From positions 1 to 10,785 of the forward strand of contig JAEZIQ010000122.1 of assembly GCA_023436605.1 (NCBI GenBank): a stretch of 10,785 bases of DNA, in the 5' to 3' direction. The position numbers were made by a program, and so were the translations under genes. Each line of letters begins with the position of its first letter. Position 1 is the first letter of the stretch. This DNA is from Actinomycetes bacterium (lineage in GTDB: Bacteria; Actinomycetota; Thermoleophilia; Solirubrobacterales; 70-9). Below the pieces are notes generated by a model. The model saw only the letters and a program-made list of their open reading frames with translations, was not told the DNA's origin and made no database searches. Positions 1 through 5,646 of this stretch are shown piece by piece.

Positions 1-20
1 CCCCCCCTTCGCTTTTTCAA

Positions 21-52
21 CCTATAATTTGCTTGATTGACGTGTCAATCAA
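21..52. promoter_or_regulatory. Promoter elements with a 20-bp palindromic operator
   Basis: A perfect inverted repeat lies at 33-52: arms TTGATTGAC and GTCAATCAA separated by GT. Just upstream on the plus strand is a consensus -10 hexamer TATAAT (23-28), which would place the start of transcription near 35, inside the palindrome. No clear plus-strand -35 is visible. On the minus strand the same stretch reads TTGACA (48-43), 16 nt, TATAGG (26-21), a plausible promoter for a gene left of the window. The arms and AT-rich symmetry resemble operators of TetR-family FadR-type repressors, and a TetR gene is the second gene downstream (911-1510). Autoregulation and possible control of a divergent gene are inferred. 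Confidence 0.65.
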
Positions 53-75
53 TACGACGCGTCGGTCGAACTTCC

Positions 76-921
76 ATGCGAGCCGCTGTCGTACAGATCA
101 ACTCGGGGGCTGACCGCACCCGTAACATCGAGGTCGCCGGTGACCTGGTCCGCGCCGCTGCCGGCGACGGCGCCCGGCTCGTGGTCCTGCCCGAAAAGTG
201 GTCTCTGCTCGGCGACGGACGGGTCCTCGCCGAAGGAGCCGAAGCGATCGACGGCGAGGCGATCGGTGCTGCCCGCGAGTGGGCGACCGAGCTCGGGATC
301 CACCTCCTGGCCGGCAGCTTCACCGAGTCTTCCCCCGAGGGTCTGCCGACCAACACCTCGGTCCTGATCTCGCCCGAGGGAGCGGTCATCTCGACCTACC
401 GCAAGCTCCACATGTTCGACGTCGAAGCCGGAGGAGTCGAGTACCGCGAATCCGACCACGAACGGGCCGGCAACGAGATCGCCGCGGTCGTGGAGGTCCC
501 CGACTCCGATGGTGCCGACCGGCCCGCCGTCGGCATGACCATCTGTTACGACCTTCGCTTCCCTGAACTCTTCCGGGTCCTGCTCGACCAGGGAGCCACC
601 GTCTTCACCGTTCCCTCCGCCTTCACGGCGGCAACCGGCCGCGACCACTGGAAACCGCTGCTCAGGGCCCGGGCGATCGAGAACCAGGCCTTCGTTCTGG
701 CCGCCAACCAGACCGGCCAGGCGCCTCCCTCGTACGACTCCTGGGGACATTCGATGATCGTCGGTCCCTGGGGAGAGATTCTGGCCGAGGCCGAAGCAGG
801 CGAAGGGTTCGCCTCGGCCGACCTCGACCTCGACCATCTGGCCGAGGTCCGACGCAAACTTCCGGCGGTGGACCATCGCCGAACCGAGATATTCAGGAAA
901 GGAGCGCCCCATGGCTCGTGA
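76..921 (+). CDS. Nitrilase-superfamily carbon-nitrogen hydrolase (Nit1/Nit2-like amidase)
   Basis: This 281-residue protein belongs to the carbon-nitrogen hydrolase superfamily, which cleaves amide C-N bonds with a Glu-Lys-Cys triad. The triad is visible: E40 in VVLPEKW, K110 in TYRKLHMFD and C157 in MTICYDLRFPE. The following stretch (TGRDHWKPLLRARAIENQAFVLAANQTG, given here by its ends TGRDHW and AANQTG) and WGHSMIVGPWGEIL near the C-terminus are typical of the Nit1/Nit2 branch, whose members hydrolyse omega-amides or deaminated glutathione. The exact substrate cannot be read from sequence. The length is normal for the branch and there is no signal peptide, so it should be cytosolic. The ATG at 76 is chosen because homologues begin with this beta strand (MRAAVVQ); an upstream TTG at 37 would translate the operator. 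The end overlaps the TetR start by 11 nt, so the two are probably one transcript. Confidence 0.9.
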   Translation: MRAAVVQINSGADRTRNIEVAGDLVRAAAGDGARLVVLPEKWSLLGDGRVLAEGAEAIDGEAIGAAREWATELGIHLLAGSFTESSPEGLPTNTSVLISPEGAVISTYRKLHMFDVEAGGVEYRESDHERAGNEIAAVVEVPDSDGADRPAVGMTICYDLRFPELFRVLLDQGATVFTVPSAFTAATGRDHWKPLLRARAIENQAFVLAANQTGQAPPSYDSWGHSMIVGPWGEILAEAEAGEGFASADLDLDHLAEVRRKLPAVDHRRTEIFRKGAPHGS

Positions 922-1510
922 AGCGGCGCCGGAACGACGGCGACAGATCCTCGACGCGGCGGTTCGCGTCTTCGCCCGCCAGGGATTCCACTCGACCCGC
1001 GTCGCCGACATCGCCGACGAAGCCGACGTCGCCTACGGGCTCGTCTACCACTACTTCTCCTCCAAGGAGAACGTCCTCAACGAACTCTTCGCCCAGCGCT
1101 GGTCACTGCTGATCGAGGCGATCGACGAAGCCGACCGGAGCTCGCTCACCCACGAAGAGAAGCTGGGCGCGGTGGCCGGATTCATCATCGATTCCTACCG
1201 CTACGACCCCGACCTGATGAAGGTGATCATCGTCGAAGTCACCCGGGCCGCCAACTCTTTCGGCCGCACCCACCTGGAAGAGATAAACCGGGCCTATGAG
1301 CTGATCGCCCGCATCGTCGCCGACGGCCAGAAGAGCAAGATCTTCCGCGAAGACATCGACCCTGCCTTCGCGGCGATGGTTTTCTACGGAGCGATCGAAC
1401 AGCTCCTTTCCGGCTGGATCTTCGCCGTGATCCCCGGCAGCGACCGCGACTTCGATGAAGCCCGGGAACTGATCGTCAAGACCATCTGCGAAGGCCTCGC
1501 CCGCCGCTAG
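911..1510 (+). CDS. TetR/AcrR-family transcriptional regulator, FadR-like
   Basis: This 199-residue protein has the TetR layout. The N-terminal DNA-binding domain spans about residues 8-55, with the helix-turn-helix around 29-48 (RVADIADEADVAYGLVYHYF) followed by SKENVLNELF. An all-helical ligand and dimerisation domain follows. The VYHYF-SKE signature and the C-terminal body (IARIVADGQ, FYGAIEQLLSGWIF) resemble Bacillus FadR-type repressors of fatty-acid degradation, which sense acyl-CoA; this subgroup call is inference. The start lies inside the end of the upstream amidase gene and has a good ribosome binding site: AAAGGAG at 898-904, six nt before the ATG. The palindrome at 33-52 is the obvious candidate operator, giving an autoregulated two-gene operon. 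The ligand is unknown. Confidence 0.9.
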   Translation: MAREAAPERRRQILDAAVRVFARQGFHSTRVADIADEADVAYGLVYHYFSSKENVLNELFAQRWSLLIEAIDEADRSSLTHEEKLGAVAGFIIDSYRYDPDLMKVIIVEVTRAANSFGRTHLEEINRAYELIARIVADGQKSKIFREDIDPAFAAMVFYGAIEQLLSGWIFAVIPGSDRDFDEARELIVKTICEGLARR

Positions 1511-1530
1511 CCCGGGTGGCGCCAGGAACC
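1501..1530 (+). repeat. Direct repeat, copy 1 (covers the TetR stop codon)
   Basis: CGGGTGGCGCCAGGAACC at 1513-1530 matches 2858-2875 at 17 of 18 positions. The identity continues leftward through CCGCCGCTA, which carries the stop codon, with a 2-nt length difference (1501-1509 versus 2848-2856). The repeat can fold with CCGCC (1501-1505) pairing GGTGG (1515-1519), leaving the stop codon in the loop. There is no U-tract, so it is not a classical intrinsic terminator. Two unrelated genes ending in the same ~28 nt is unlikely by chance. Confidence 0.75.
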
Positions 1531-1556
1531 ACCAGCCGTCCGCTGGCTGCGTCGTC

Positions 1557-1724
1557 GGCCGGGAAACGGCAGCTCATGTACCCGCGTACTATCGCGGCCA
1601 TTTCCGGGCCTGCCTCCTTGCCCGCGAACGGGGGGAGGCCCCTGGCATCCACCCGGACTTTGCGGAACTTGTGAGTCACGGTGCCGCAGGTTTGTATCCG
1701 TGATGACATCAAACCTGCGTCACC
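1557..1724 (+). other. Structured intergenic region with three consecutive hairpins (candidate ncRNA or leader)
   Basis: No convincing ORF lies here. Three stems can be drawn. The first is GGCC/GGAAA (1557-1566) with TTTCC/GGCC (1601-1610), one mismatch, with an inner CCGCG...CGCGG stem. The second is GCCTCC (1612-1617) with GGAGGC (1634-1639), closing CCCG-CGAA-CGGG (1621-1632). The third is a perfect 9-bp stem GCAGGTTTG (1686-1694) with CAAACCTGC (1710-1718), extended past a 2x2 internal loop by GGTG (1680-1683) with CACC (1721-1724). I do not recognise a known riboswitch, 6S, SRP or RNase P signature. Strand is given as plus because neighbours on both sides are plus-strand; the helices would also form on the other strand. 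Whether it is transcribed is unknown. Confidence 0.45.
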
Positions 1725-1755
1725 ATTCCTCCCAGCGTTACCTGATGGTCCTGCA

Positions 1756-1840
1756 GGGCTCGGGTCGGGGGTGTTCCCCGAAAACCTTCGGAATGGGGAG
1801 CGAAGCGACGGTTTTCGGGGGATACCCCCGTCCCGGGCCC
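1756..1840. repeat. 85-nt imperfect inverted repeat (31-nt arms)
   Basis: Arms 1756-1786 and 1810-1840 are complementary at 27 of 31 positions. Three of the four differences are G-U wobbles in RNA and one is a T-T mismatch. The loop is 23 nt (1787-1809) and can itself pair CTTCG with CGAAG. Each arm also holds its own short palindrome (CGGGG-gtgtt-CCCCG and CGGGGG-ata-CCCCCG), so either one long stem or a cruciform of small hairpins is possible. It lies about 60 nt upstream of the small membrane gene at 1902. It could be a mobile-element remnant or REP-like repeat, an attenuator, or part of a structured RNA. No U-tract follows it, and no direct duplication flanks it that I can see. Confidence 0.7.
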
Positions 1841-1901
1841 CTCGATGCGCTCCGTGGGGTTCATATTGATTCTCCGGTGCCTTGGGTATTGTGATTGGCA
1901 C

Positions 1902-2036
1902 ATGGATAACGACATCGTCAGAAGAATCACCTGGAGTCTCATGCTCACGGCGAGCGGTGCCATTGCCACGATTATTTCGACCCGGCTTGCCGCGATCGCC
2001 TATCGCCGGTTCTTCAACGAGGACCCGCCGGAATAG
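1902..2036 (+). CDS. Small single-pass membrane protein, DUF4235-like
   Basis: This is a 44-residue protein with one hydrophobic segment (about residues 8-32, WSLMLTASGAIATIISTRLAAIAY) and a short charged tail ending FNEDPPE. The tail resembles DUF4235-type actinobacterial membrane proteins, which end in a W/Y-R-x-x-TGEDPP-like sequence; this copy is only the short core. The ATG at 1902 is preferred over an in-frame upstream codon at 1845, because the upstream extension has no family resemblance. There is no Shine-Dalgarno sequence. A TATTGT hexamer at 1887-1892 lies nine nt before the ATG, so a leaderless or very short-leader transcript is possible. Only 3 nt separate its stop from the next gene. 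The function is unknown; a role in envelope or stress physiology is commonly assumed for such trios. Confidence 0.7.
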   Translation: MDNDIVRRITWSLMLTASGAIATIISTRLAAIAYRRFFNEDPPE

Positions 2037-2039
2037 GCC

Positions 2040-2504
2040 GTGGCACCCCAGGACTACCAGCCGCCTCCCTACCAGCGCCCGTCCGGGCGGCCGGACCCGA
2101 ATCGGCCGGCTGACGAGAAGACCGTCGGCGAGATGGTCTTCGAGGTCTCCGAACGGACCTCGAACCTGATCCGGGAGGAAATCGAGCTCGCCAAGACCGA
2201 GGTCAGCGAGAAGGTCACGACCCTGGCCCGCGGCTCTGCGGTCGGCATTGCCGCCGGAGTGTTCGCTTTCCTCGCCCTGATCCTTCTGATGCACTCGTTT
2301 GCGCTCGGTGTCGCCTCCCTCTTTGGCTGGGGTGCCTGGGCCGGCTATCTGCTCGAGGGCGTGATCTTCATCGCGATAGCCGCCGGCGCCGGCTACTTCG
2401 CCTACAACTCGTTCGAGAAGACTGGAGCTCCGATCCCGACCGAGGCGATCGAAGAAGCCCAGAAGACCAAGGCCCTGCTCACCCCCGGAGATGACGCCCA
2501 ATGA
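2040..2504 (+). CDS. Phage-holin-family (holin-X superfamily III type) membrane protein
   Basis: This is a 154-residue protein with a proline-rich N-terminus (1-24), an amphipathic helical stretch with the family-like pattern ERTSNLIREEIELAKTEVSEKV (about 37-59), and two membrane helices (about 66-93 and 99-122). A charged C-terminal tail of about 30 residues follows. This matches the actinobacterial 'putative holin-X' family, which despite its name is normally a chromosomal gene next to DUF3618 and DUF4235 genes, as here. Nothing suggests a prophage. The start is a GTG at 2040, 3 nt after the previous stop, with no good ribosome binding site, so translational coupling is likely. A later in-frame ATG at 2133 would remove the proline-rich part and is less likely. 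The end overlaps the next start by 4 nt (ATGA). Confidence 0.85.
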   Translation: MAPQDYQPPPYQRPSGRPDPNRPADEKTVGEMVFEVSERTSNLIREEIELAKTEVSEKVTTLARGSAVGIAAGVFAFLALILLMHSFALGVASLFGWGAWAGYLLEGVIFIAIAAGAGYFAYNSFEKTGAPIPTEAIEEAQKTKALLTPGDDAQ

Positions 2505-2857
2505 GCGATCCGATCGAACCTGACAAGCCCTTCAAGCCGGAAGGCATCGGGCCCGACGCACCGGTGGAGAACACCCCGAACCGGTTCGCTCCCCCGGAAG
2601 GCACCGCCGCGCCAGCGGCCGGCCAGCCCGGTTCCCCATACGCATCGCCGCCCCCGAAGCGGACTTCGGCCCAGATCCGGGCTGACATCGACGCCCAGCG
2701 GGCCGAACTTGGACAGTCGGTTGATCAGCTCCGTGACCGGGTCACCGAACTGACGGACTGGAAGTCCCAGCTCCGCAAGCACCGCAAACAGATCATCGTC
2801 GGCGCTGTCGCTACCGGTTTCGTGGTCGGCGGCCTGATGGCCCTCCGCCGCCGCTAA
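2501..2857 (+). CDS. DUF3618-domain membrane protein
   Basis: This is a 118-residue protein. Residues 1-54 are proline-, glycine- and alanine-rich and probably disordered. The DUF3618 motif follows at about 57-82 (QIRADIDAQRAELGQSVDQL then RDRV), a helix likely to form a coiled coil. A single hydrophobic segment (98-114) and a terminal RRR come last, suggesting C-terminal anchoring with the domain in the cytoplasm. It overlaps the holin-X gene by 4 nt and has GGAG at 2487-2490 as ribosome binding site. It is the last gene of the small-membrane trio, and its stop codon sits in a GC-rich hairpin (2846-2866) that is part of a repeat shared with the end of the TetR gene. Biochemical function is unknown for the family. 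Confidence 0.88.
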   Translation: MSDPIEPDKPFKPEGIGPDAPVENTPNRFAPPEGTAAPAAGQPGSPYASPPPKRTSAQIRADIDAQRAELGQSVDQLRDRVTELTDWKSQLRKHRKQIIVGAVATGFVVGGLMALRRR

Positions 2858-2875
2858 CGGGCGGCGCCAGGAACC
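2848..2875 (+). repeat. Direct repeat, copy 2 (covers the DUF3618 stop codon)
   Basis: This is the second copy of the sequence at 1501-1530: CCGCCGCTA followed, after a 2-nt shorter gap, by CGGGCGGCGCCAGGAACC (2858-2875). In this copy the hairpin is stronger: CGCCGCC (2846-2852) pairs perfectly with GGCGGCG (2860-2866), with the TAA stop in the 7-nt loop. The two copies bracket the structured region and the membrane trio as direct repeats about 1.35 kb apart. Confidence 0.75.
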
Positions 2876-2909
2876 TTCGCCACCCATCCCCTTGCATCCG
2901 CCCCCGGGT

Positions 2910-2952
2910 GAGATGCGAAAAGTCAGTGATAATCACTGACTTTTCGTATCTC
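2910..2952. terminator. Bidirectional intrinsic terminator
   Basis: Arms 2910-2930 and 2932-2952 pair over 21 bp with a single G-T wobble, around one central base. The stem core GTCAGTGAT/ATCACTGAC is flanked by AAAA on the left and TTTT on the right, so each strand has a short U-tract after the GC-containing stem. It lies between the convergent ends of the DUF3618 gene (plus, ends 2857) and the TRIC gene (minus, ends 2987), exactly where a shared terminator is expected. The remaining 2876-2909 and 2953-2986 hold nothing else that I can see. Confidence 0.85.
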
Positions 2953-2986
2953 GGTGCTCGATTGGCGGGTGAGGCGGTGGCGCAAG

Positions 2987-3601
2987 TTACTGGTGCAACG
3001 AGGGGAGGGACCAGCCCTTCTTGTAGGAGACCATGCGGATCGTGAAGATCATGATTGCCCCGAGCAACATGGCGGGGGTCTGGCCGATCGAGGTGGTTTC
3101 GACCAGCAGGACGTAGATCGCGGTTCCGGTCAGGGCGGCGGTCGCGTAGATGTCGCTGCGGAGGATGAGCGGCGTCTGGCCGGCCAGCAGATCGCGGATC
3201 ACCCCGCCACCGACGCCGGTCAGAATGCCGCAGACCACGGCGGTCGGCCCGTCAAATCCGAGCTCCAGGGTGAGTTCGGCGCCGGTTACCGCGAAGAGCG
3301 AGAGCCCGAGTGCATCAAGCAGGACCAGGTTGCGTTCGAACCGGGCGTGATTTCCGCCGAAGTAACGAACCAGCGGAATCGCGGCCAGCCCGCCCAGCAG
3401 CGCGAAGAAAAGGTACTTGTCGTTCTCGATCCAGAAGACCGGGGCCTGGCCGAGGATCAGGTCCCGAATCGTGCCGCCGCCGACCGCGGTGACCACAGCG
3501 ACGACCACGGCCCCGAACCAGTCGAGCTTTCGTTCGGCCACCGCAACTACCCCGGAAACGGCGAAAACGACCGTACCGAGGAATAGTGCGATGTCCATCA
3601 T
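2987..3601 (-). CDS. Trimeric intracellular cation (TRIC) channel family membrane protein
   Basis: This 204-residue, highly hydrophobic protein is of the UPF0126/TRIC family. Two internal repeats are visible, each ending in the family signature: GGGTIRDLILGQAPVFW at 41-57 and GGGVIRDLLAGQTPLIL at 131-147. Each repeat holds about three membrane helices and a seventh follows, matching the known TRIC fold. Prokaryotic TRIC proteins form homotrimeric monovalent-cation channels; the family has also been labelled glycine transporter, so the substrate is open. The ATG at 3601 (a second ATG at 3598 is equally possible) lies 9 nt after the deformylase stop with no clear ribosome binding site, so it probably depends on translational coupling. 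It is the last gene of the DegV operon and ends ahead of the bidirectional terminator. Confidence 0.9.
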   Translation of the reverse strand: MMDIALFLGTVVFAVSGVVAVAERKLDWFGAVVVAVVTAVGGGTIRDLILGQAPVFWIENDKYLFFALLGGLAAIPLVRYFGGNHARFERNLVLLDALGLSLFAVTGAELTLELGFDGPTAVVCGILTGVGGGVIRDLLAGQTPLILRSDIYATAALTGTAIYVLLVETTSIGQTPAMLLGAIMIFTIRMVSYKKGWSLPSLHQ

Positions 3602-3610
3602 TGTGCGCGG

Positions 3611-4132
3611 TTAACGGTAGGTCTGGCGTCGGAAGAGGTCATCGGTGATCGAGGCCACCCGGTCGAGGAAGAGGATCCCGTCGAGGTGGTCGATTTCGTG
3701 GAGCACACAACGCGCTTCGAAGCCGGCCAGCTGGACCTGGTTCATCTCGAAGTTCTTCTGGCCGTCCTGGAACTCGACCGTCGCCTTGCGGGGACGGCGA
3801 ACGTTGGCGGTCAGGTCCGGCAGTGAAAGGCAGCCTTCGCGGCTGACCTTGGTGCCCTCGGATCGGTGGACTACCCGCGGGTTGACCAGCACCATCAGAC
3901 CGTGCTCGTCCTTCGCCTTGGGATGGCCGGTGATGTCGACCACGGCGATCCGGACAGACTCCCCGATCTGCGGTGCGGCGAGGCCGACGCAGTGATCGAA
4001 GGAGTCCATCGTGTCAAGCAGGTCCTCGATCACCCTTGCCGTTTCGGCCCGCTCCTTCGGGCCGGTCTGGGCCGGAGCACAGACCGACTTCAGGATCGGG
4101 TCGGGATAGGTGAGGACCTCGCGTGCGGCCAT
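3611..4132 (-). CDS. def: Peptide deformylase
   Basis: This 173-residue enzyme removes the N-formyl group from nascent proteins in the cytosol, using a divalent metal ion (Fe2+ or similar). All three family motifs are present: GLAAPQ (50-55), EGCLS (99-103) with metal ligand C101, and HEIDH (145-149) with metal ligands H145 and H149 and catalytic E146. The HEIDHLDG form is typical of type 1 enzymes. Length is usual. It starts at an ATG 29 nt after the stop of the ACT-domain gene and is followed 9 nt later by the TRIC gene. Deformylase more often sits next to methionyl-tRNA formyltransferase (fmt) or priA, and neither is in this window. Confidence 0.96.
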   Translation of the reverse strand: MAAREVLTYPDPILKSVCAPAQTGPKERAETARVIEDLLDTMDSFDHCVGLAAPQIGESVRIAVVDITGHPKAKDEHGLMVLVNPRVVHRSEGTKVSREGCLSLPDLTANVRRPRKATVEFQDGQKNFEMNQVQLAGFEARCVLHEIDHLDGILFLDRVASITDDLFRRQTYR

Positions 4133-4161
4133 CGGAGCCGCCTTCAGACGGGCGCCGACAT

Positions 4162-4692
4162 CTAGAAGACCTCGGACTCGAGCTCGGCCAGGCGGGCTTC
4201 GAGCTGCTTCGACTCGCGCAGGCGGTCGAGCGCCCGGTCGAGCTCTTCCCCGACCCCTTCGGGTACTGCCACCTCGACCATCAACGTGTAGAGCGGTGAA
4301 TCCGGGTCGCCGGTGCGACGGGTCCTCAGGTCGGTGATGTTGACGTTGAGGGAAGCAAGCGTGGACGCCGTGTCGTGCACGATTCCGGGCTGGTCGGCGC
4401 CGTAGACGGTGAGTACGTGGGTGGGGCCGGCGCCGCGGCCAAGTTCCTCGACCGGGCTGACGGTGATCCCCCCGAGCTCGAACTCACGGCCGACCTCGTC
4501 GAGTCGCGCTTCGAGTGACTCAAGCGAAGCGTCATCCGGCACGGAAACGATCAGCATTACGGCGAAGTGACCGTGCAGGATCGACATCTGGGAGTCGTCG
4601 ACGTTGCCGCCCGCTTCGAGCAGGGCACTGGTGATCGCCGCGACGATTCCGGGACGGTCACGTCCGATCGCGGTGACCGCCAGGTTGTGCAT
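4162..4692 (-). CDS. Two-ACT-domain protein, GcvR-like
   Basis: This is a 176-residue protein with two tandem ACT domains, about residues 5-75 (GRDRPGIVAAITSALLEAGG at 10-29) and 91-165 (GADQPGIVHDTASTLASLNV at 98-117). The duplication within one short chain and the absence of any catalytic or DNA-binding domain match GcvR-type proteins. E. coli GcvR binds glycine and represses the glycine cleavage genes through GcvA. No GcvA-like partner is visible here, so the role is probably amino-acid sensing without a defined target. The ATG at 4692 is chosen because it overlaps the DegV stop (TGATG) and starts at the first ACT strand; a longer frame to 4803 adds a low-complexity, Arg-rich leader lying in the DegV gene. 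It is followed by def after 29 nt. Confidence 0.88.
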   Translation of the reverse strand: MHNLAVTAIGRDRPGIVAAITSALLEAGGNVDDSQMSILHGHFAVMLIVSVPDDASLESLEARLDEVGREFELGGITVSPVEELGRGAGPTHVLTVYGADQPGIVHDTASTLASLNVNITDLRTRRTGDPDSPLYTLMVEVAVPEGVGEELDRALDRLRESKQLEARLAELESEVF

Positions 4693-5579
4693 CAGAACTT
4701 CGACCCGACCACGTCGGTCGGAACGGTGCCGATCGCGACCAGACCGGGGCCCGCGTGACAACCGAGCACGGTTGACATCTCGTCGAGGAAGGCACCCTCG
4801 CACTGGAAGACCTCACGGCAGTGGGCGGCCAGTTCGGCCGCCAGTTCGGGAGCCTGGATGTGCTGGGCGGTCCAGGTGATCTCCTGCCCGGAGGCGGCCT
4901 TCTCGCTGGCGAAGTCCTTGAGTCGCTGCATCGCCCGGCCGACCGTGCGGACCTTGTCCACCGGTTCGACGGTTTCCTCGAGGGTGATCAGCGGTTTGAT
5001 CTTGAGGGCGCCCCCGATCCAGGCCTGCGCCCCGCCGATCCGGCCACCCTTCTTCAGGTACTCAAGGGTGTCGACCATGATCAGGGTTTCAAGACCGTTG
5101 CGGCTCGCCTCGATCTGTTCGACGATCTCGGGAACGGACTTGCCAGCCGCGATGCCGTTGGCGGCCCCGAGGCTGACCAGCGCCAGGCCACCAGCGGTCG
5201 TCCGCGAATCGACGACCGTGATCCGCTCGCCTCCCCGCCCGTCGGCCTCGAGTTGCGCGGCGGCCTGCCGGGCGGCTTCGCAGGTGCCGGAGATCGCGCC
5301 CGAAAGGTGGAGCGAAATGATCTCCTTGCCGGCGTCCAGGAGAGGCCCATAGACCTCCATGAAGTCGCCGATCGACGGCTGCGAGGTCGTGGTGAGCTGC
5401 GGGGAGTCGAGAACCGCCTTGTAGAAGGCGGCGTAGTCATCGATCTCGTTCTCCGGTCGCTGCTCGCCGTTGAGGATCACATAGAGATTTACGACGCTGA
5501 TATCGAGCCGCTCACGGTCCTCTTGCGTGAGCGAGGCGGTTGAATCGGTCACCAGCGCGATCGTGGACTCGGCGGACAC
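4692..5579 (-). CDS. DegV family protein (fatty-acid-binding, FakB-like)
   Basis: This 295-residue protein has the full DegV signature: VTDSTASL (10-17), TSQPS (65-69), SGAISGT (93-99), DTLEYLKKGGRI (170-181) and HAGPG (275-279). DegV proteins bind a fatty acid in a buried pocket; in Firmicutes the FakB members present it to the kinase FakA for phosphorylation and entry into phospholipid synthesis. No FakA/DhaK-like kinase is encoded here. The start is a GTG at 5579; no nearby in-frame ATG precedes the conserved VTDS strand. It is the first gene of a minus-strand operon (DegV, ACT, def, TRIC) and is divergent from the ErpA-type gene across 67 nt. The TetR at 911 may also respond to acyl groups, but a link is only a guess. 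Confidence 0.92.
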   Translation of the reverse strand: MSAESTIALVTDSTASLTQEDRERLDISVVNLYVILNGEQRPENEIDDYAAFYKAVLDSPQLTTTSQPSIGDFMEVYGPLLDAGKEIISLHLSGAISGTCEAARQAAAQLEADGRGGERITVVDSRTTAGGLALVSLGAANGIAAGKSVPEIVEQIEASRNGLETLIMVDTLEYLKKGGRIGGAQAWIGGALKIKPLITLEETVEPVDKVRTVGRAMQRLKDFASEKAASGQEITWTAQHIQAPELAAELAAHCREVFQCEGAFLDEMSTVLGCHAGPGLVAIGTVPTDVVGSKF

Positions 5580-5646
5580 CTCACGGTTTTATCAGACAGT
5601 GAGCTACATCACCGGGATCACCGACCTCACCCGCTACTCTTTAACC
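5580..5646. promoter_or_regulatory. Divergent promoter region between degV and erpA-like genes
   Basis: These 67 nt must hold both start regions. On the plus strand, TACTCT (5635-5640) fits the actinobacterial TANNNT -10 and lies six nt before the ATG at 5647; no Shine-Dalgarno sequence is present, so a leaderless erpA-like transcript is plausible. On the minus strand, a GATAAA (5593-5588) upstream of the GTG could be a -10, but this is weak. No convincing -35 is visible for either. No palindromic operator such as an IscR or SufR site is obvious. Confidence 0.4.

Noticed and set aside
49..1011. 320-codon open frame on the minus strand over the amidase gene
   Set aside because: It is antisense to a clear nitrilase-family gene; the translation is low-complexity Gly/Arg/Asp-rich text typical of GC-rich shadow frames.
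1681..1969. Short open frames within the structured intergenic region (62, 64 and 86 codons)
   Set aside because: They cross the hairpins, carry no recognisable domain, and their peptides simply reflect the palindromic DNA.
1476..2501. 341-codon minus-strand open frame across the structured region and holin-X gene
   Set aside because: It has no family resemblance, runs through the inverted repeat, and is antisense to two supported plus-strand genes.
2040..2504. Prophage lysis gene
   Set aside because: Although the family name is holin, the gene sits in the usual chromosomal DUF4235/DUF3618 context and no other phage gene is present.
2922..2940. Repressor operator at GTCAGTGAT/ATCACTGAC
   Set aside because: Its position between convergent gene ends and the A/T tracts on both sides fit a bidirectional terminator better; its arms also differ from the 33-52 palindrome.
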